Below are positions 38,426 through 46,482 of a DNA stretch of 64,000 nucleotides, piece by piece. Source of the DNA: Marinomonas sp. CT5 (GTDB lineage: Bacteria; Pseudomonadota; Gammaproteobacteria; Pseudomonadales; Marinomonadaceae). The position numbers and the translations under genes are program-made. Position 1 is the stretch's first letter, and each line of letters starts with the position of its first letter. The stretch is from assembly GCF_018336975.1 (NCBI RefSeq), contig NZ_CP025572.1, positions 1,740,616 to 1,804,615 of the forward strand, written 5' to 3'. The notes beneath the pieces are model-generated. The model did no database searches and was not told the origin of the DNA. It was given only the letters and a program-made list of their open reading frames with translations.

Positions 38426-38659
38426 ATGTTAACGATTGTTTTGGCATTTGGCCTAATGCTGATGTTGGTTGCCGCTATGGCTGTTGGTGTGTTAATGGGT
38501 AGAAAACCTATTTCTGGATCTTGTGGTGGTATGAGTGCTTTGGGCATGGAAGTGGCTTGTGATATTTGTGGTGGCGACAAAGGGAAGTGCGAAAAAGAAA
38601 CAAAAAAAGGTATGGCTGCAACGGTTTCTGATGACACGTTTTATGACGCATCTAAATAA
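38426..38659 (+). CDS. nqrM: Na+-NQR maturation protein NqrM
   Basis: Small membrane protein needed for Fe insertion into the NqrD/NqrE site. One N-terminal helix ([23 protein letters not shown]) is followed by a cysteine-rich part: [18 protein letters not shown] with a further Cys in [18 protein letters not shown] before the ATG is a good ribosome-binding site. The 77-aa length and location behind apbE are as expected. Confidence 0.95.
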   Translation: MLTIVLAFGLMLMLVAAMAVGVLMGRKPISGSCGGMSALGMEVACDICGGDKGKCEKETKKGMAATVSDDTFYDASK

Positions 38660-38679
38660 TTGATAGTAAAGAGGGTATT

Positions 38680-40074
38680 ATGACAACGAGACATTATGAT
38701 GTGGTTGTATTAGGCACGGGACCTGCCGGAGAGGGCGCTGCAATGAGCGCAGCAAAGGCTGGCAAAAGAGTGGCTGTTATTGAGGCAAGTTCACAGGTTG
38801 GTGGTAGCTGTACACATTTAGGAACTATCCCATCAAAAGCGTTGCGTCACGCTGTAAAGGAAATTATTGCTTTTAACACTAATCCAATGTTCCGTGATAT
38901 TGGTGAGCCTCGTTGGTTTTCATTCCCAAAAGTTTTGGATCGTGCGAATCGAGTTATTGATAAGCAAGTTATGGGGCGCACTGAGTATTATGCTCGTAAC
39001 CGTATTGATATCTACTTCGGTCGAGGTAAATTCAAAGATGCAAATACAATAGAAGTAAATACTTATGAGAAAGGACCTGAGCTTCTAGTTGCCAAAAAAG
39101 TGGTAATTGCTACAGGCTCTCGTCCATATCGTCCCGCTAATATCGACTTTTCGCATCCACGTATTTATTGCTCTGATACTATTTTAAGCTTGAGTCACAC
39201 GCCTCGCTCTTTGATCATTTATGGTGCTGGTGTTATCGGCTGTGAGTATGCGTCCATTTTCTGTGGATTGGGCGTACGTGTTGAGTTGATCAACCCTGCT
39301 AAGAAGCTATTAAGTTTTCTTGATGACGAAATTACTGATGCGTTGAGTTATCACTTACGTGATGGTGGCGTACTGATTCGTCATAATGAAACGTACGATT
39401 CTGTCGAAACCACTGAGCGTGGTGTAGTTATGCATATGGCTTCTGGTAAGAAGTTGCGTGCCGATGCGTTATTGTTCTGTAATGGTCGCTCAGGTAATAC
39501 GGATAATTTAGGTCTTGAGTCAATTAACTTAGAAGTTAATGGTCGAGGTCAGTTAGCGGTAAATGATACATATCAAACCGCAGTTGAAAATGTGTATGCT
39601 GCTGGTGATGTTATCGGCTGGCCGAGCTTGGCAAGTGCAGCTTATGATCAAGGTCGTGCTGCCGCAGCGAATATGTTTGGGGCGCCAGGTGGTGAATTTA
39701 TTAGTGAAGTCCCTACCGGGATTTATACCATTCCTGAGATTAGTTCTGTTGGTAAGACCGAAGCAGAATTAACCGCAGAAAAAGTGCCTTATGAAGTAGG
39801 CCGTGCTTTCTTTAAAAATACAGCGCGTGCACAAATTACAGGCGAAGCGGTTGGTATGCTTAAAATTTTGTTCCACCGTGAGTCGTTGGAATTGCTTGGA
39901 ATTCATTGTTTTGGGGACCAGGCATCCGAAATTGTTCACATAGGCCAGGCGATCATGAAGCAGCCTGGTGAGCAGAATACCTTGAAATACTTCTTGAATA
40001 CGACCTTTAACTACCCAACTATGGCAGAAGCTTACCGCGTTGCTGCGTTGAATGGTTTTAACCGAGTTTTTTAA
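38680..40074 (+). CDS. sthA: Soluble pyridine nucleotide transhydrogenase
   Basis: FAD enzyme that moves hydride between NADPH and NAD+ in the cytoplasm. It belongs to the dihydrolipoamide-dehydrogenase fold family: FAD motif [13 protein letters not shown], and the SthA-specific active region [17 protein letters not shown], in which the second redox cysteine of the family is replaced as expected for SthA. The NAD(P) motif [13 protein letters not shown] and a C-terminal interface domain are present. Length of 464 aa is typical. It lies 20 bases after nqrM and ends ahead of a large hairpin. Confidence 0.96.
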   Translation: MTTRHYDVVVLGTGPAGEGAAMSAAKAGKRVAVIEASSQVGGSCTHLGTIPSKALRHAVKEIIAFNTNPMFRDIGEPRWFSFPKVLDRANRVIDKQVMGRTEYYARNRIDIYFGRGKFKDANTIEVNTYEKGPELLVAKKVVIATGSRPYRPANIDFSHPRIYCSDTILSLSHTPRSLIIYGAGVIGCEYASIFCGLGVRVELINPAKKLLSFLDDEITDALSYHLRDGGVLIRHNETYDSVETTERGVVMHMASGKKLRADALLFCNGRSGNTDNLGLESINLEVNGRGQLAVNDTYQTAVENVYAAGDVIGWPSLASAAYDQGRAAAANMFGAPGGEFISEVPTGIYTIPEISSVGKTEAELTAEKVPYEVGRAFFKNTARAQITGEAVGMLKILFHRESLELLGIHCFGDQASEIVHIGQAIMKQPGEQNTLKYFLNTTFNYPTMAEAYRVAALNGFNRVF

Positions 40075-40096
40075 GTTTCATTTTGTTATAAAAATG

Positions 40097-40153
40097 TATG
40101 GTCCGCCTCGTTATTGCAAATGATATTTCGATAACGAGGCGGACCATAAATTT
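40097..40153 (+). terminator. Long perfect hairpin, terminator-like, after sthA
   Basis: Two 18-base arms (40097-40114 and 40131-40148) are perfect inverted copies, separated by 16 bases, and are followed by AATTTTTG. The stem is longer than usual for a terminator and A/T runs flank both sides, so it can also end transcripts from the right. It may be a terminator for sthA or a small mobile-repeat remnant at the left edge of the accessory segment. Confidence 0.65.
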
Positions 40154-40155
40154 TT

Positions 40156-41420
40156 GTGTCTATTCAACAGCTCTTACTCAGTATTGATGAATTTCATTCC
40201 TTCTCGAATCATTCAACTTTCACTCAAAACATACCTGTCGAATGGATTGAGCCCGCATTAACACTCGCTTCAAAAGCGACTATTAGGCGTCGCCGCTTAC
40301 CTGAAGATCAAGTTCTTTGGCTGGTTCTAGGTATGGCTCTTTTTCGAGATGAGTCGATTGAGAAAGTGGCAAGACGATTAAATATTTGTTCTGAAGGACT
40401 CTCTTCTGAGCAATTGATTGCTAAAAGCGGAATATCCCAAGTAAGGCAACGCCTTGGAGCTAATCCTATGCAATGGCTCTTTCAGCGTACCGGTTAACAC
40501 TGGGCTAATAAGCGATTTGCTAAAGATGATTGGCAAGGGCTACAAGTGTTCGCTATGGATGGGGTTATTTTCCGTACGCCTGACACCCTTGATTTACAAA
40601 CACATTTTGGTAGTGCCAGCAATGCAACCATAAAGCAAAGTGCTTATCCGCTGTTACGTTGTGTCGCGCTGATGAATACTCACTCTCATGTTATTTTAGA
40701 TGCTTAAGTTGGCGATTATCGAACAGCGGAAACACCTTTGGCAGAAGCCAAGTTAGACAAGATTCCTGATCGCAGCATCACCTTGCTGGATAGGAACTTC
40801 TGGAGTGCCAATCTAATGCATACATTGATGAGTGGAGGTAATGAGCGACATTGGTTGATACCTAAGCGCAGTAATGCTGTCTATGACGTCGTTGAAGAGT
40901 ATGGGGATGGTGATGCTTTATGGCGTATGACCGTTTCACCTCAAGCGCGTAAAAAGAACCCTTAGTTACCTCTGTACTGGGATGTGCGAGTTGTTGCTTA
41001 TGACGTTCAAGGAAAATACTGACTTCTCTTCCTCGTAGTGATTACCAAGCGGATAAAATTGCTCAGCTGTACCATCAGCGCTGGGAAATTGAACTAGGGT
41101 TTCGGGACATCAAATCCTCGATGCTCAACAACGCCATTACGTTACGCAGTAAGAAAATCGATTTAATCTACCAAGAAGTGTGGGGGATGTTACTGGCCTA
41201 CAACATCGTACGTCGAGAGGCGAGTCATGCTGCAGTATCACATGGTCAACGAGCGAGCGATGTGCGTTTTAAAATGGCATTTACGTTTATTGCTTTGAAT
41301 TTAATCATAATGGCCGCCGCTAAGCCAGAATCGAAGACAGGAATGCGGCTTAAGGAGTTAAGGTCTGGGGTGTGTAATTGGTTTTTAGAGAGAAAGCGAG
41401 GCTTAGTAGACCTCGCATGA
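40156..41420 (+). pseudogene. IS4-family transposase, inactivated
   Basis: Read as one protein it has the IS4 layout: an N-terminal domain (residues ~1-113), then the first catalytic Asp in VFAMDGVIFRTPD, the second in LLDRNFWS, and the catalytic Glu in YHQRWEIELGFRDIK. In-frame stops occur at 40495 (TAA), 40705 (TAA), 40963 (TAG) and 41020 (TGA), the last accompanied by a frameshift near 41017-41025 before the C-terminal part resumes. With several independent lesions it cannot make a full transposase. Confidence 0.9.
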
Positions 41421-41431
41421 TAAAGCAATCA

Positions 41432-41452
41432 AAGACGAGATATCCTGTATCT
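41432..41452 (+). repeat. Small inverted repeat in the IS tail
   Basis: The arms ACGAGATA and TATCTCGT with loop TCCTG lie between the transposase gene and the right end. They are probably a terminator-like or end-proximal structure of the IS; no T run follows. Confidence 0.5.
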
Positions 41453-41622
41453 CGTAATACTGTTCCGCTTAAGTGAACAGCATTAACCTACGGGTCGCTT
41501 TTTTATTTGATTTCGGTCAGCTAATGACAAAGCATTCATAGTCTTGTCGTGAGCATCGGAGTAGGGTGAAAGGTAACCATTGTGAGTTCACTATAAAGTA
41601 ACGGTCAAATACGAGAAATACT

Positions 41623-42609
41623 ATGCTGGCTATTTTTACTGATTTAGCAGATTGGCTCACTTTCATATTATTTGGCTTGTCACCGAATTCGAAATTGGGT
41701 GATGCGGTACATTTCTTTATCGAAGACACAACCAAGATTTTTTTCCTCTTGGTCATCATGATCTACTTTATTGCGCTGTTGCGAGCGTCGCTCAATATTG
41801 AACGAGTTCGGGATTATCTTGCCAAGAAAAATCGCTTTGTTGGCTATTTAACCGGATCTGTGTTCGGCGCCATCACGCCATTTTGTTCCTGCTCAAGCAT
41901 TCCTGTATTTCTTGGTTTCACCTCTGCAGGCATTCCTGTTGGCATTACCATGTCGTTTTTATTGACCTCACCGTTGATTAACGAAGTGGCTGTTTTGTTG
42001 CTGCTGAGTTTGGTTGGCTGGCAAATCACCTTGATGTACGTTTTGGTTGGTATGGCGGTTGGTGTCTTGGGTGGTGTATTTCTTGACCTTATTCGCGCTG
42101 AAAAAATGCTACAACCTTTTGCTTTAAAAGCTTATCAATCGGCGACACCTATCGCTGACTCGGGTAGTGCTTCTGTCGCAAAGCCAACATTGTCTTTTCG
42201 TGAGCGACACAACTTTGCTAAGAATGAGCTATGGGATATTTTCTCACGAGTATGGAAGTGGGTTTTTATCGGCGTTGGATTAGGTGCGGCCTTGCATGGT
42301 TATGTACCAGTCTCTTGGCTGGAAGGTAATCTTGGTGATGGCCAATGGTGGTCTGTGCCTTTGGCTGTGCTGCTTGGTATTCCGCTTTATTCAAATGCCA
42401 CGGGCGTGATTCCTATTATGGAAAGTTTGATCACTAAAGGTCTGCCAATTGGTACCACTATGGCGTTTTGCATGAGCACCGTTGCAGCCAGCTTTCCAGA
42501 GTTTATTTTGCTTAAACAGGTGATGACGTGGAAACTGCTTGCCATCATTCTGGTGATGCTACTTTTCTCCTTCACTTTAGTGGGGTGGATTTTGAACCTT
42601 GTTAACTGA
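41623..42609 (+). CDS. Permease of the ArsP/YraQ (UPF0718) family
   Basis: Membrane protein with about eight helices. The conserved motif TPFCSCSSIPVFLGF has Cys88 and Cys90; in the ArsP branch paired cysteines bind trivalent organoarsenicals for export. A second conserved segment, GIPLYSNATGVIPIMESLITKGLPIGTTMAF, and the end SFPEFILLKQVM are typical. A central cytoplasmic loop of about 60 residues splits the two halves. No arsR gene is beside it, so the substrate (organoarsenical or other metal/thiol compound) is unsure. The tiny thioredoxin that follows is a frequent partner of this family. Confidence 0.8.
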   Translation: MLAIFTDLADWLTFILFGLSPNSKLGDAVHFFIEDTTKIFFLLVIMIYFIALLRASLNIERVRDYLAKKNRFVGYLTGSVFGAITPFCSCSSIPVFLGFTSAGIPVGITMSFLLTSPLINEVAVLLLLSLVGWQITLMYVLVGMAVGVLGGVFLDLIRAEKMLQPFALKAYQSATPIADSGSASVAKPTLSFRERHNFAKNELWDIFSRVWKWVFIGVGLGAALHGYVPVSWLEGNLGDGQWWSVPLAVLLGIPLYSNATGVIPIMESLITKGLPIGTTMAFCMSTVAASFPEFILLKQVMTWKLLAIILVMLLFSFTLVGWILNLVN

Positions 42610-42636
42610 AAAGCTAATCAAAAAAGGAATAATCAA

Positions 42637-42867
42637 ATGAAACAAGTCAAAGTGTTAGGTAGTGGGTGTAGTAAATGTGTGAAAACGGCTGAACTTATCA
42701 AAGCGGTCGCAGCGGAAAACGAAGTGCCAGTGAATGTAGAGAAAGAAACCAGCGCCGAAGTCATCATGAGTTATGGTGTGATGAGTACGCCTGCCGTAGT
42801 GATAAACGAGGTTGTTGTGCATTACGGCTCTATTCCTGATAAGAAAAAAATACAAAGCTGGTTTTAA
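42637..42867 (+). CDS. Small thioredoxin-fold protein (redox-active disulfide type)
   Basis: A 76-residue minimal thioredoxin/glutaredoxin-like protein with CSKC at residues 11-14 and the cis-Pro element STPAVVINEV. It follows the permease by 27 bases with AAAGGAAT before the ATG, so the two form one transcription unit. It could deliver reducing power or a thiol-bound ligand to the permease. The function is inferred from the pairing. Confidence 0.85.
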   Translation: MKQVKVLGSGCSKCVKTAELIKAVAAENEVPVNVEKETSAEVIMSYGVMSTPAVVINEVVVHYGSIPDKKKIQSWF

Positions 42868-42870
42868 CCG

Positions 42871-43011
42871 ATGAATTTCTTAATTTACCATTATTCCTTC
42901 ATCACACCAGCAATCCTTTATCTTCCTGAAGAACAGCGTGTAAAAAGTGCGATTGCTATGTTTGAGGGAAGCGTGCCTGCTTATATCTTGTCCAGAGTCA
43001 TGTTTTGCTAA
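42871..43011 (+). CDS. Possible 46-aa small protein
   Basis: An ORF starting four bases after the thioredoxin stop. The product begins MNFLIYHYSFITPAILYLPE and contains MFEGSVPAYILSRVMFC. It is partly hydrophobic and has no family that I recognise. No clear ribosome-binding site precedes it. It might be a remnant of a third gene of the permease unit, or chance. Confidence 0.25.
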   Translation: MNFLIYHYSFITPAILYLPEEQRVKSAIAMFEGSVPAYILSRVMFC

Positions 43012-43084
43012 AAAAGTGCTATCTTCTTTTGGTTATTCGCTTTAAATTAGTTTTATCTAATATTAAGTCTTATTAAGGTGAACC

Positions 43085-43426
43085 ATGAAAAGTTATAAAG
43101 AAATCAACAAAGACCAAAATGCCTTCGCACGTGAATACCGTAAATCTTCTCCTGAAATATTGGATGGATTTATGGCGATGCATAAAGCTGCCATGGAAGA
43201 GGGAGCACTGGCAGTTAAAGTAAAAGAAATGATGGCACTAAGCATTGGCATTGCTTCACGTTGTGATGGCTGCATCGCCTCCCACGCCAAAGCGGCACTT
43301 CGTGCTGGCGCAACACGGGAGGAGCTTATTGAAACCATTAACGTTGCAATTATGATGGGGGGAGGCCCTGCAGTTATTTATGGTACACAAGCACTCGCTG
43401 CGGTCGATGAGTTTTTGGCCGGGTAA
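43085..43426 (+). CDS. Carboxymuconolactone decarboxylase family (AhpD-like) protein
   Basis: All-helical AhpD-like protein. The redox motif CDGC (Cys60, Cys63) followed by His67 in CIASHAKAAL is the alkylhydroperoxidase-like active site, pointing to a peroxidase/thiol role rather than ring decarboxylation. Length of 113 aa is typical. AAGGTGAACC precedes the ATG. No partner gene is adjacent except the permease-thioredoxin unit, which may share oxidative or metalloid stress. Confidence 0.88.
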   Translation: MKSYKEINKDQNAFAREYRKSSPEILDGFMAMHKAAMEEGALAVKVKEMMALSIGIASRCDGCIASHAKAALRAGATREELIETINVAIMMGGGPAVIYGTQALAAVDEFLAG

Positions 43427-43435
43427 GATCTTATT

Positions 43436-43472
43436 GAAGGAAATGTAACCATATATTGGCTTCATTTCCTTC
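43436..43472 (+). terminator. Terminator-like hairpin after the AhpD-like gene
   Basis: The arms GAAGGAAATG (43436-43445) and CATTTCCTTC (43463-43472) are perfect 10-bp complements. No real T run follows (CTATTTCT), so termination is uncertain. Confidence 0.45.
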
Positions 43473-43587
43473 CTATTTCTCATCAGACAGTTTTTCATAT
43501 TGGAAAATACAAGCCTGTCCTATCTTAGGTGAGGTTGTTTATAATTATTGCTTTTTACCAATATGGATCAAATGGAGGATGAAGAGA

Positions 43588-44019
43588 ATGTCAGAGGAGG
43601 AGTCGACTACATCGGCTAGGCAACCTAGAAAGTATCGACATAAGAGTAGTCAAAGCAACGCTGAGCGAGCGGAAGTGCAGAGCGAAGCTAGGTCAAAGCG
43701 ATTCTACAAAATAAAGCGTAAAATTGCGCACGTGTATTTCATTCAATCTGATTGGGCAAAATGCCCTTTGTCTTTTGCCGTGTGGCTTCCATTCGGATTT
43801 TCTGCCCCTATTGTAATACTTTCTCATTTACAAATTGAAAGTGAGCTGGCTCCTTTTGCGCTTGGCTTAGGTTTTGGGGCTTTGATATTAATAGGGGTTG
43901 GTAAGGTAGAAAAGTACGTTGAGGGCAAGTTATTACGGCATGAACCGCTTGCTCGTTTTGTATGGGGTTATCACTTGTTAGCTCTGACTAGTAGTGTTCT
44001 TTCTTTCTCATTGTTGTAA
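43588..44019 (+). CDS. Hypothetical small membrane protein, 143 aa
   Basis: No family is recognised. The N-terminal ~50 residues are hydrophilic and basic (SARQPRKYRHKSSQSNAERAEV), followed by WAKCPLSFAVWLPFGFSAPIVIL, then FALGLGFGALILIGVG and a C-terminal FVWGYHLLALTSSVLSFSLL: three likely membrane segments. The ATG at 43588 follows GGAGG at a nine-base spacing; an open frame reaching back to 43456 lacks such a site. It ends 312 bases before the OLD nuclease gene and may or may not belong to that system. Confidence 0.6.
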   Translation: MSEEESTTSARQPRKYRHKSSQSNAERAEVQSEARSKRFYKIKRKIAHVYFIQSDWAKCPLSFAVWLPFGFSAPIVILSHLQIESELAPFALGLGFGALILIGVGKVEKYVEGKLLRHEPLARFVWGYHLLALTSSVLSFSLL

Positions 44020-44331
44020 CCACATTACTTGTTGAATTGAGCGGTGCTTGAGATCACTCAATATCGATATTTCATTAATCTTCATTCACCTAATGTTCAC
44101 CGTTAGGCTGCACGAGAGAGTCACGAGCGTAATCTGTACGAAAGTGCCGAAGCCATCTTAATTCGCTGTAATTGTTCAATAAAAACACACAAGTATTTTG
44201 TGGTTTTGGATGAGCTTTCAATGTAGTGTCGTATTATTGTCAGGGATTGATTTAAGTGAATACGTATTTTTATTAAACAACCTTAGTTGTCTTTCCAAGC
44301 TGATTAACTTTACTTTTTTAAGGTTTTTAAT
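44020..44331. other. Intergenic spacer before the defence pair
   Basis: This 312-base stretch has no supported gene, tRNA or strong hairpin. It is AT-rich near its right end and must hold the promoter of the nuclease-helicase pair, but no box stands out clearly. AAGG at 44320-44323 lies ahead of the nuclease ATG. Confidence 0.4.
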
Positions 44332-46473
44332 ATGAAAATTACTTCTTTTGCTTTGAAAAATTACCGTCGACTCTCTGATGTAACTCTTGTTTTGGGTGAT
44401 AAGAAAACGGTTCTAGTTGGTGCAAATAATAGTGGTAAAACCTCTTGTATAGGGGCGCTACACACATTTCTGAAAAGTCCTGAGAATCTAAAGATCAGAG
44501 ATATATCTAAATGTAATTGGAAGAAAATCCGAGAACTGGGGATTCAACTCGAACACGGCTTCCCTTCTACCGAGAGAATGGACGAAATATCGTCAACTTT
44601 AGTTAACTTATTACCAAGTTTAGACATTGAGATCACTGCGGAAGCGAGTGAGGCGTATAAGGTTAGAGATATTCTCCCTCATTTGGAATGGTGTGGTGGC
44701 GCTCTACATGTTCGTATGATTTACAAAGTACGTGATCTTTCTCAACTGTGTCGAGAGTTTGCGGACGCAAGGGCCGTTGTTGCTGAGCATGATCATGTAA
44801 GCCTTTGGCCTAAAGACCTTTGTGATTTTTTAGAGAAGGGGAAAAATCTAGCGAGGTATTTTGTTCAAGGACATTTTATTCTAAGCAAAGAAACAGAGCC
44901 AACGGTTCACGATGCTTTACAGCCCCTGAAACCTGAATCGTTAAAAAAGTTAATTCGAGTAGACGTCATATCCGAACAGCGTGGATTAGGTGCAGAAGAC
45001 AGCGCTGATCAGAGGGGACCATATTCAGAGAAGCAGCGATTAAATAAATTACTTCGCGATTATTATGACCGTATTTTGAACCCTGAAGATTTTCCTGAGA
45101 AAAAAGATCTTGAATTTTTGGGGCAGCAGCAGACTTTAGAAAAGGGCTTTACGGATCGACTGAATGAACAGTTTGAAGCTCCTTTTAGAGAGTTAACAAA
45201 TATGGGTTATCCGGGAATTGGCGGTAATCCAACTGTCGAAATTGCTGCCAAAATTAGTGGAATGGATGCTTTACAAAAATCATCATCAGTTCAATATCGC
45301 TTTGATAAAAATGAAGAAGAGTTTCTTCCTGAAAGTTATCTTGGGCTTGGTTACCAGAATCTCATATATTTGACCTTTAGGCTTTTAGAATTCCGTGATA
45401 AGTGGATGCGTGTCGGGAAATCAGTTTCTTCAGGGGAGAATGTCAGAGAACAGATTGAGCCAATTCATTTAGTTTTAGTAGAAGAGCCAGAAGTAAATCT
45501 TCATGCGCAGGTTCAGCGTGTATTCGTTTCGAAAGCTTATGATACGTTGAGGAATCATCCCGATTTACGAGGAAAGGAGAACCCTGCATACAATACACAG
45601 ATGGTGATTAGTACCCACTCCACTCACATCATTGATGATATTGACTTTAAGGATTTACGCTACTTCCGTCGTAATGATGCTGATGCCTCTTTAAATATGG
45701 ATCATACTTTAATTGCTAATATGTCGGAGCTTTTTGATAAGGCTAAAAATGAGCTTCTGTTTGTTAGGAAGCATTTGAAATTAACTCATTGTGATATTTT
45801 CTTTGCTGATGGCGTTATTTTTGTTGAAGGTCAAGCAGAGCGCCTGCTAGTGCCTGAGTTTATTTCTAAAAGATTTCCAGAGCTAACAAAAAGGTATATT
45901 TCTATGCTTGAGGTGAGTGGCGCTCATTCTCATAAATATCGGGAATTGGTTGAGAAGCTTGGGATCGTGACTTTAGTTTTGACAGATCTTGATTCAGTTA
46001 ATGATGAAGGAAAGTCTTGCTACCCAAAAAGAGCAAGTGGTCAGAAGACTAATAATGACACATTGAGGCTATGGCACCCCAGAAAAGACTCAATAGATGA
46101 GTTATTGGACTCTTCTCAAAGTGCAGTAACTGGTCAAGGCATATCGGTCTACGTTGCTTATCAAAAACCAACGAAGATTTCTGAGCAAGAAGTTTTATCT
46201 CGAACGTTTGAAGATGCGTTAATTTTGGCGAATTTTGAAAATGAATATTTTCAGGGAAAAGACAAAATCAAAGAGGCAAAAGATAGCTTTGAAACGAAGG
46301 ATAAATACTTGGAAGAGTCTCTTTATAACTATGTGCAAGGCTTAAAAAAAGGCGACTTTGCCTTCGATTGTCTCTTTCACCTCTCAGGTAAAGACACTCA
46401 AGATTTTAATCCCCCTGAATATATAAGTGATGGGCTGGCGTGGTTGCAAGCGCAACTTTCACCAAAGGTTTAG
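44332..46473 (+). CDS. OLD-family ATP-dependent nuclease (GajA-like)
   Basis: Two-domain protein: an ABC/SMC-type ATPase followed by a TOPRIM nuclease. Walker A is GANNSGKTS at residues 30-38; a signature-like LGLGYQNLIYLTF lies near 335-350, and Walker B is VLVEEPEVNLH (Glu384-Glu385), followed by ISTHSTHII. The TOPRIM metal residues are Glu499 (FVEGQAER) and Asp552/Asp554 (LTDLDS). The pair with a UvrD-like helicase ten bases downstream is the class 2 OLD layout, as in the Gabija anti-phage system, where GajA nicks or degrades DNA when nucleotides fall. At 713 aa it is longer than the well-studied Bacillus GajA (about 580), so it is called GajA-like only. Confidence 0.85.
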   Translation: MKITSFALKNYRRLSDVTLVLGDKKTVLVGANNSGKTSCIGALHTFLKSPENLKIRDISKCNWKKIRELGIQLEHGFPSTERMDEISSTLVNLLPSLDIEITAEASEAYKVRDILPHLEWCGGALHVRMIYKVRDLSQLCREFADARAVVAEHDHVSLWPKDLCDFLEKGKNLARYFVQGHFILSKETEPTVHDALQPLKPESLKKLIRVDVISEQRGLGAEDSADQRGPYSEKQRLNKLLRDYYDRILNPEDFPEKKDLEFLGQQQTLEKGFTDRLNEQFEAPFRELTNMGYPGIGGNPTVEIAAKISGMDALQKSSSVQYRFDKNEEEFLPESYLGLGYQNLIYLTFRLLEFRDKWMRVGKSVSSGENVREQIEPIHLVLVEEPEVNLHAQVQRVFVSKAYDTLRNHPDLRGKENPAYNTQMVISTHSTHIIDDIDFKDLRYFRRNDADASLNMDHTLIANMSELFDKAKNELLFVRKHLKLTHCDIFFADGVIFVEGQAERLLVPEFISKRFPELTKRYISMLEVSGAHSHKYRELVEKLGIVTLVLTDLDSVNDEGKSCYPKRASGQKTNNDTLRLWHPRKDSIDELLDSSQSAVTGQGISVYVAYQKPTKISEQEVLSRTFEDALILANFENEYFQGKDKIKEAKDSFETKDKYLEESLYNYVQGLKKGDFAFDCLFHLSGKDTQDFNPPEYISDGLAWLQAQLSPKV

Positions 46474-46482
46474 GAGGACATT

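Larger units (their letters stand above)
40156..41486 (+). mobile_element. Degenerate IS4-family insertion sequence
   Basis: A broken transposase gene is followed by a candidate right inverted end, CTGTTCCGCTTAAGTGAACAGCATTA (about 41460-41485, longer than quoted core CTGTTC...GAACAG). No matching left end is seen before the transposase, where a hairpin lies instead. So the element seems to have lost its left terminus and be immobile. Family is assigned from the DDE transposase; no target duplication is identifiable. Confidence 0.75.

Noticed and set aside
43456..43587. Longer start for the 143-aa membrane protein
   Set aside because: No ribosome-binding site precedes the upstream start, and GGAGG lies well spaced before the ATG at 43588.
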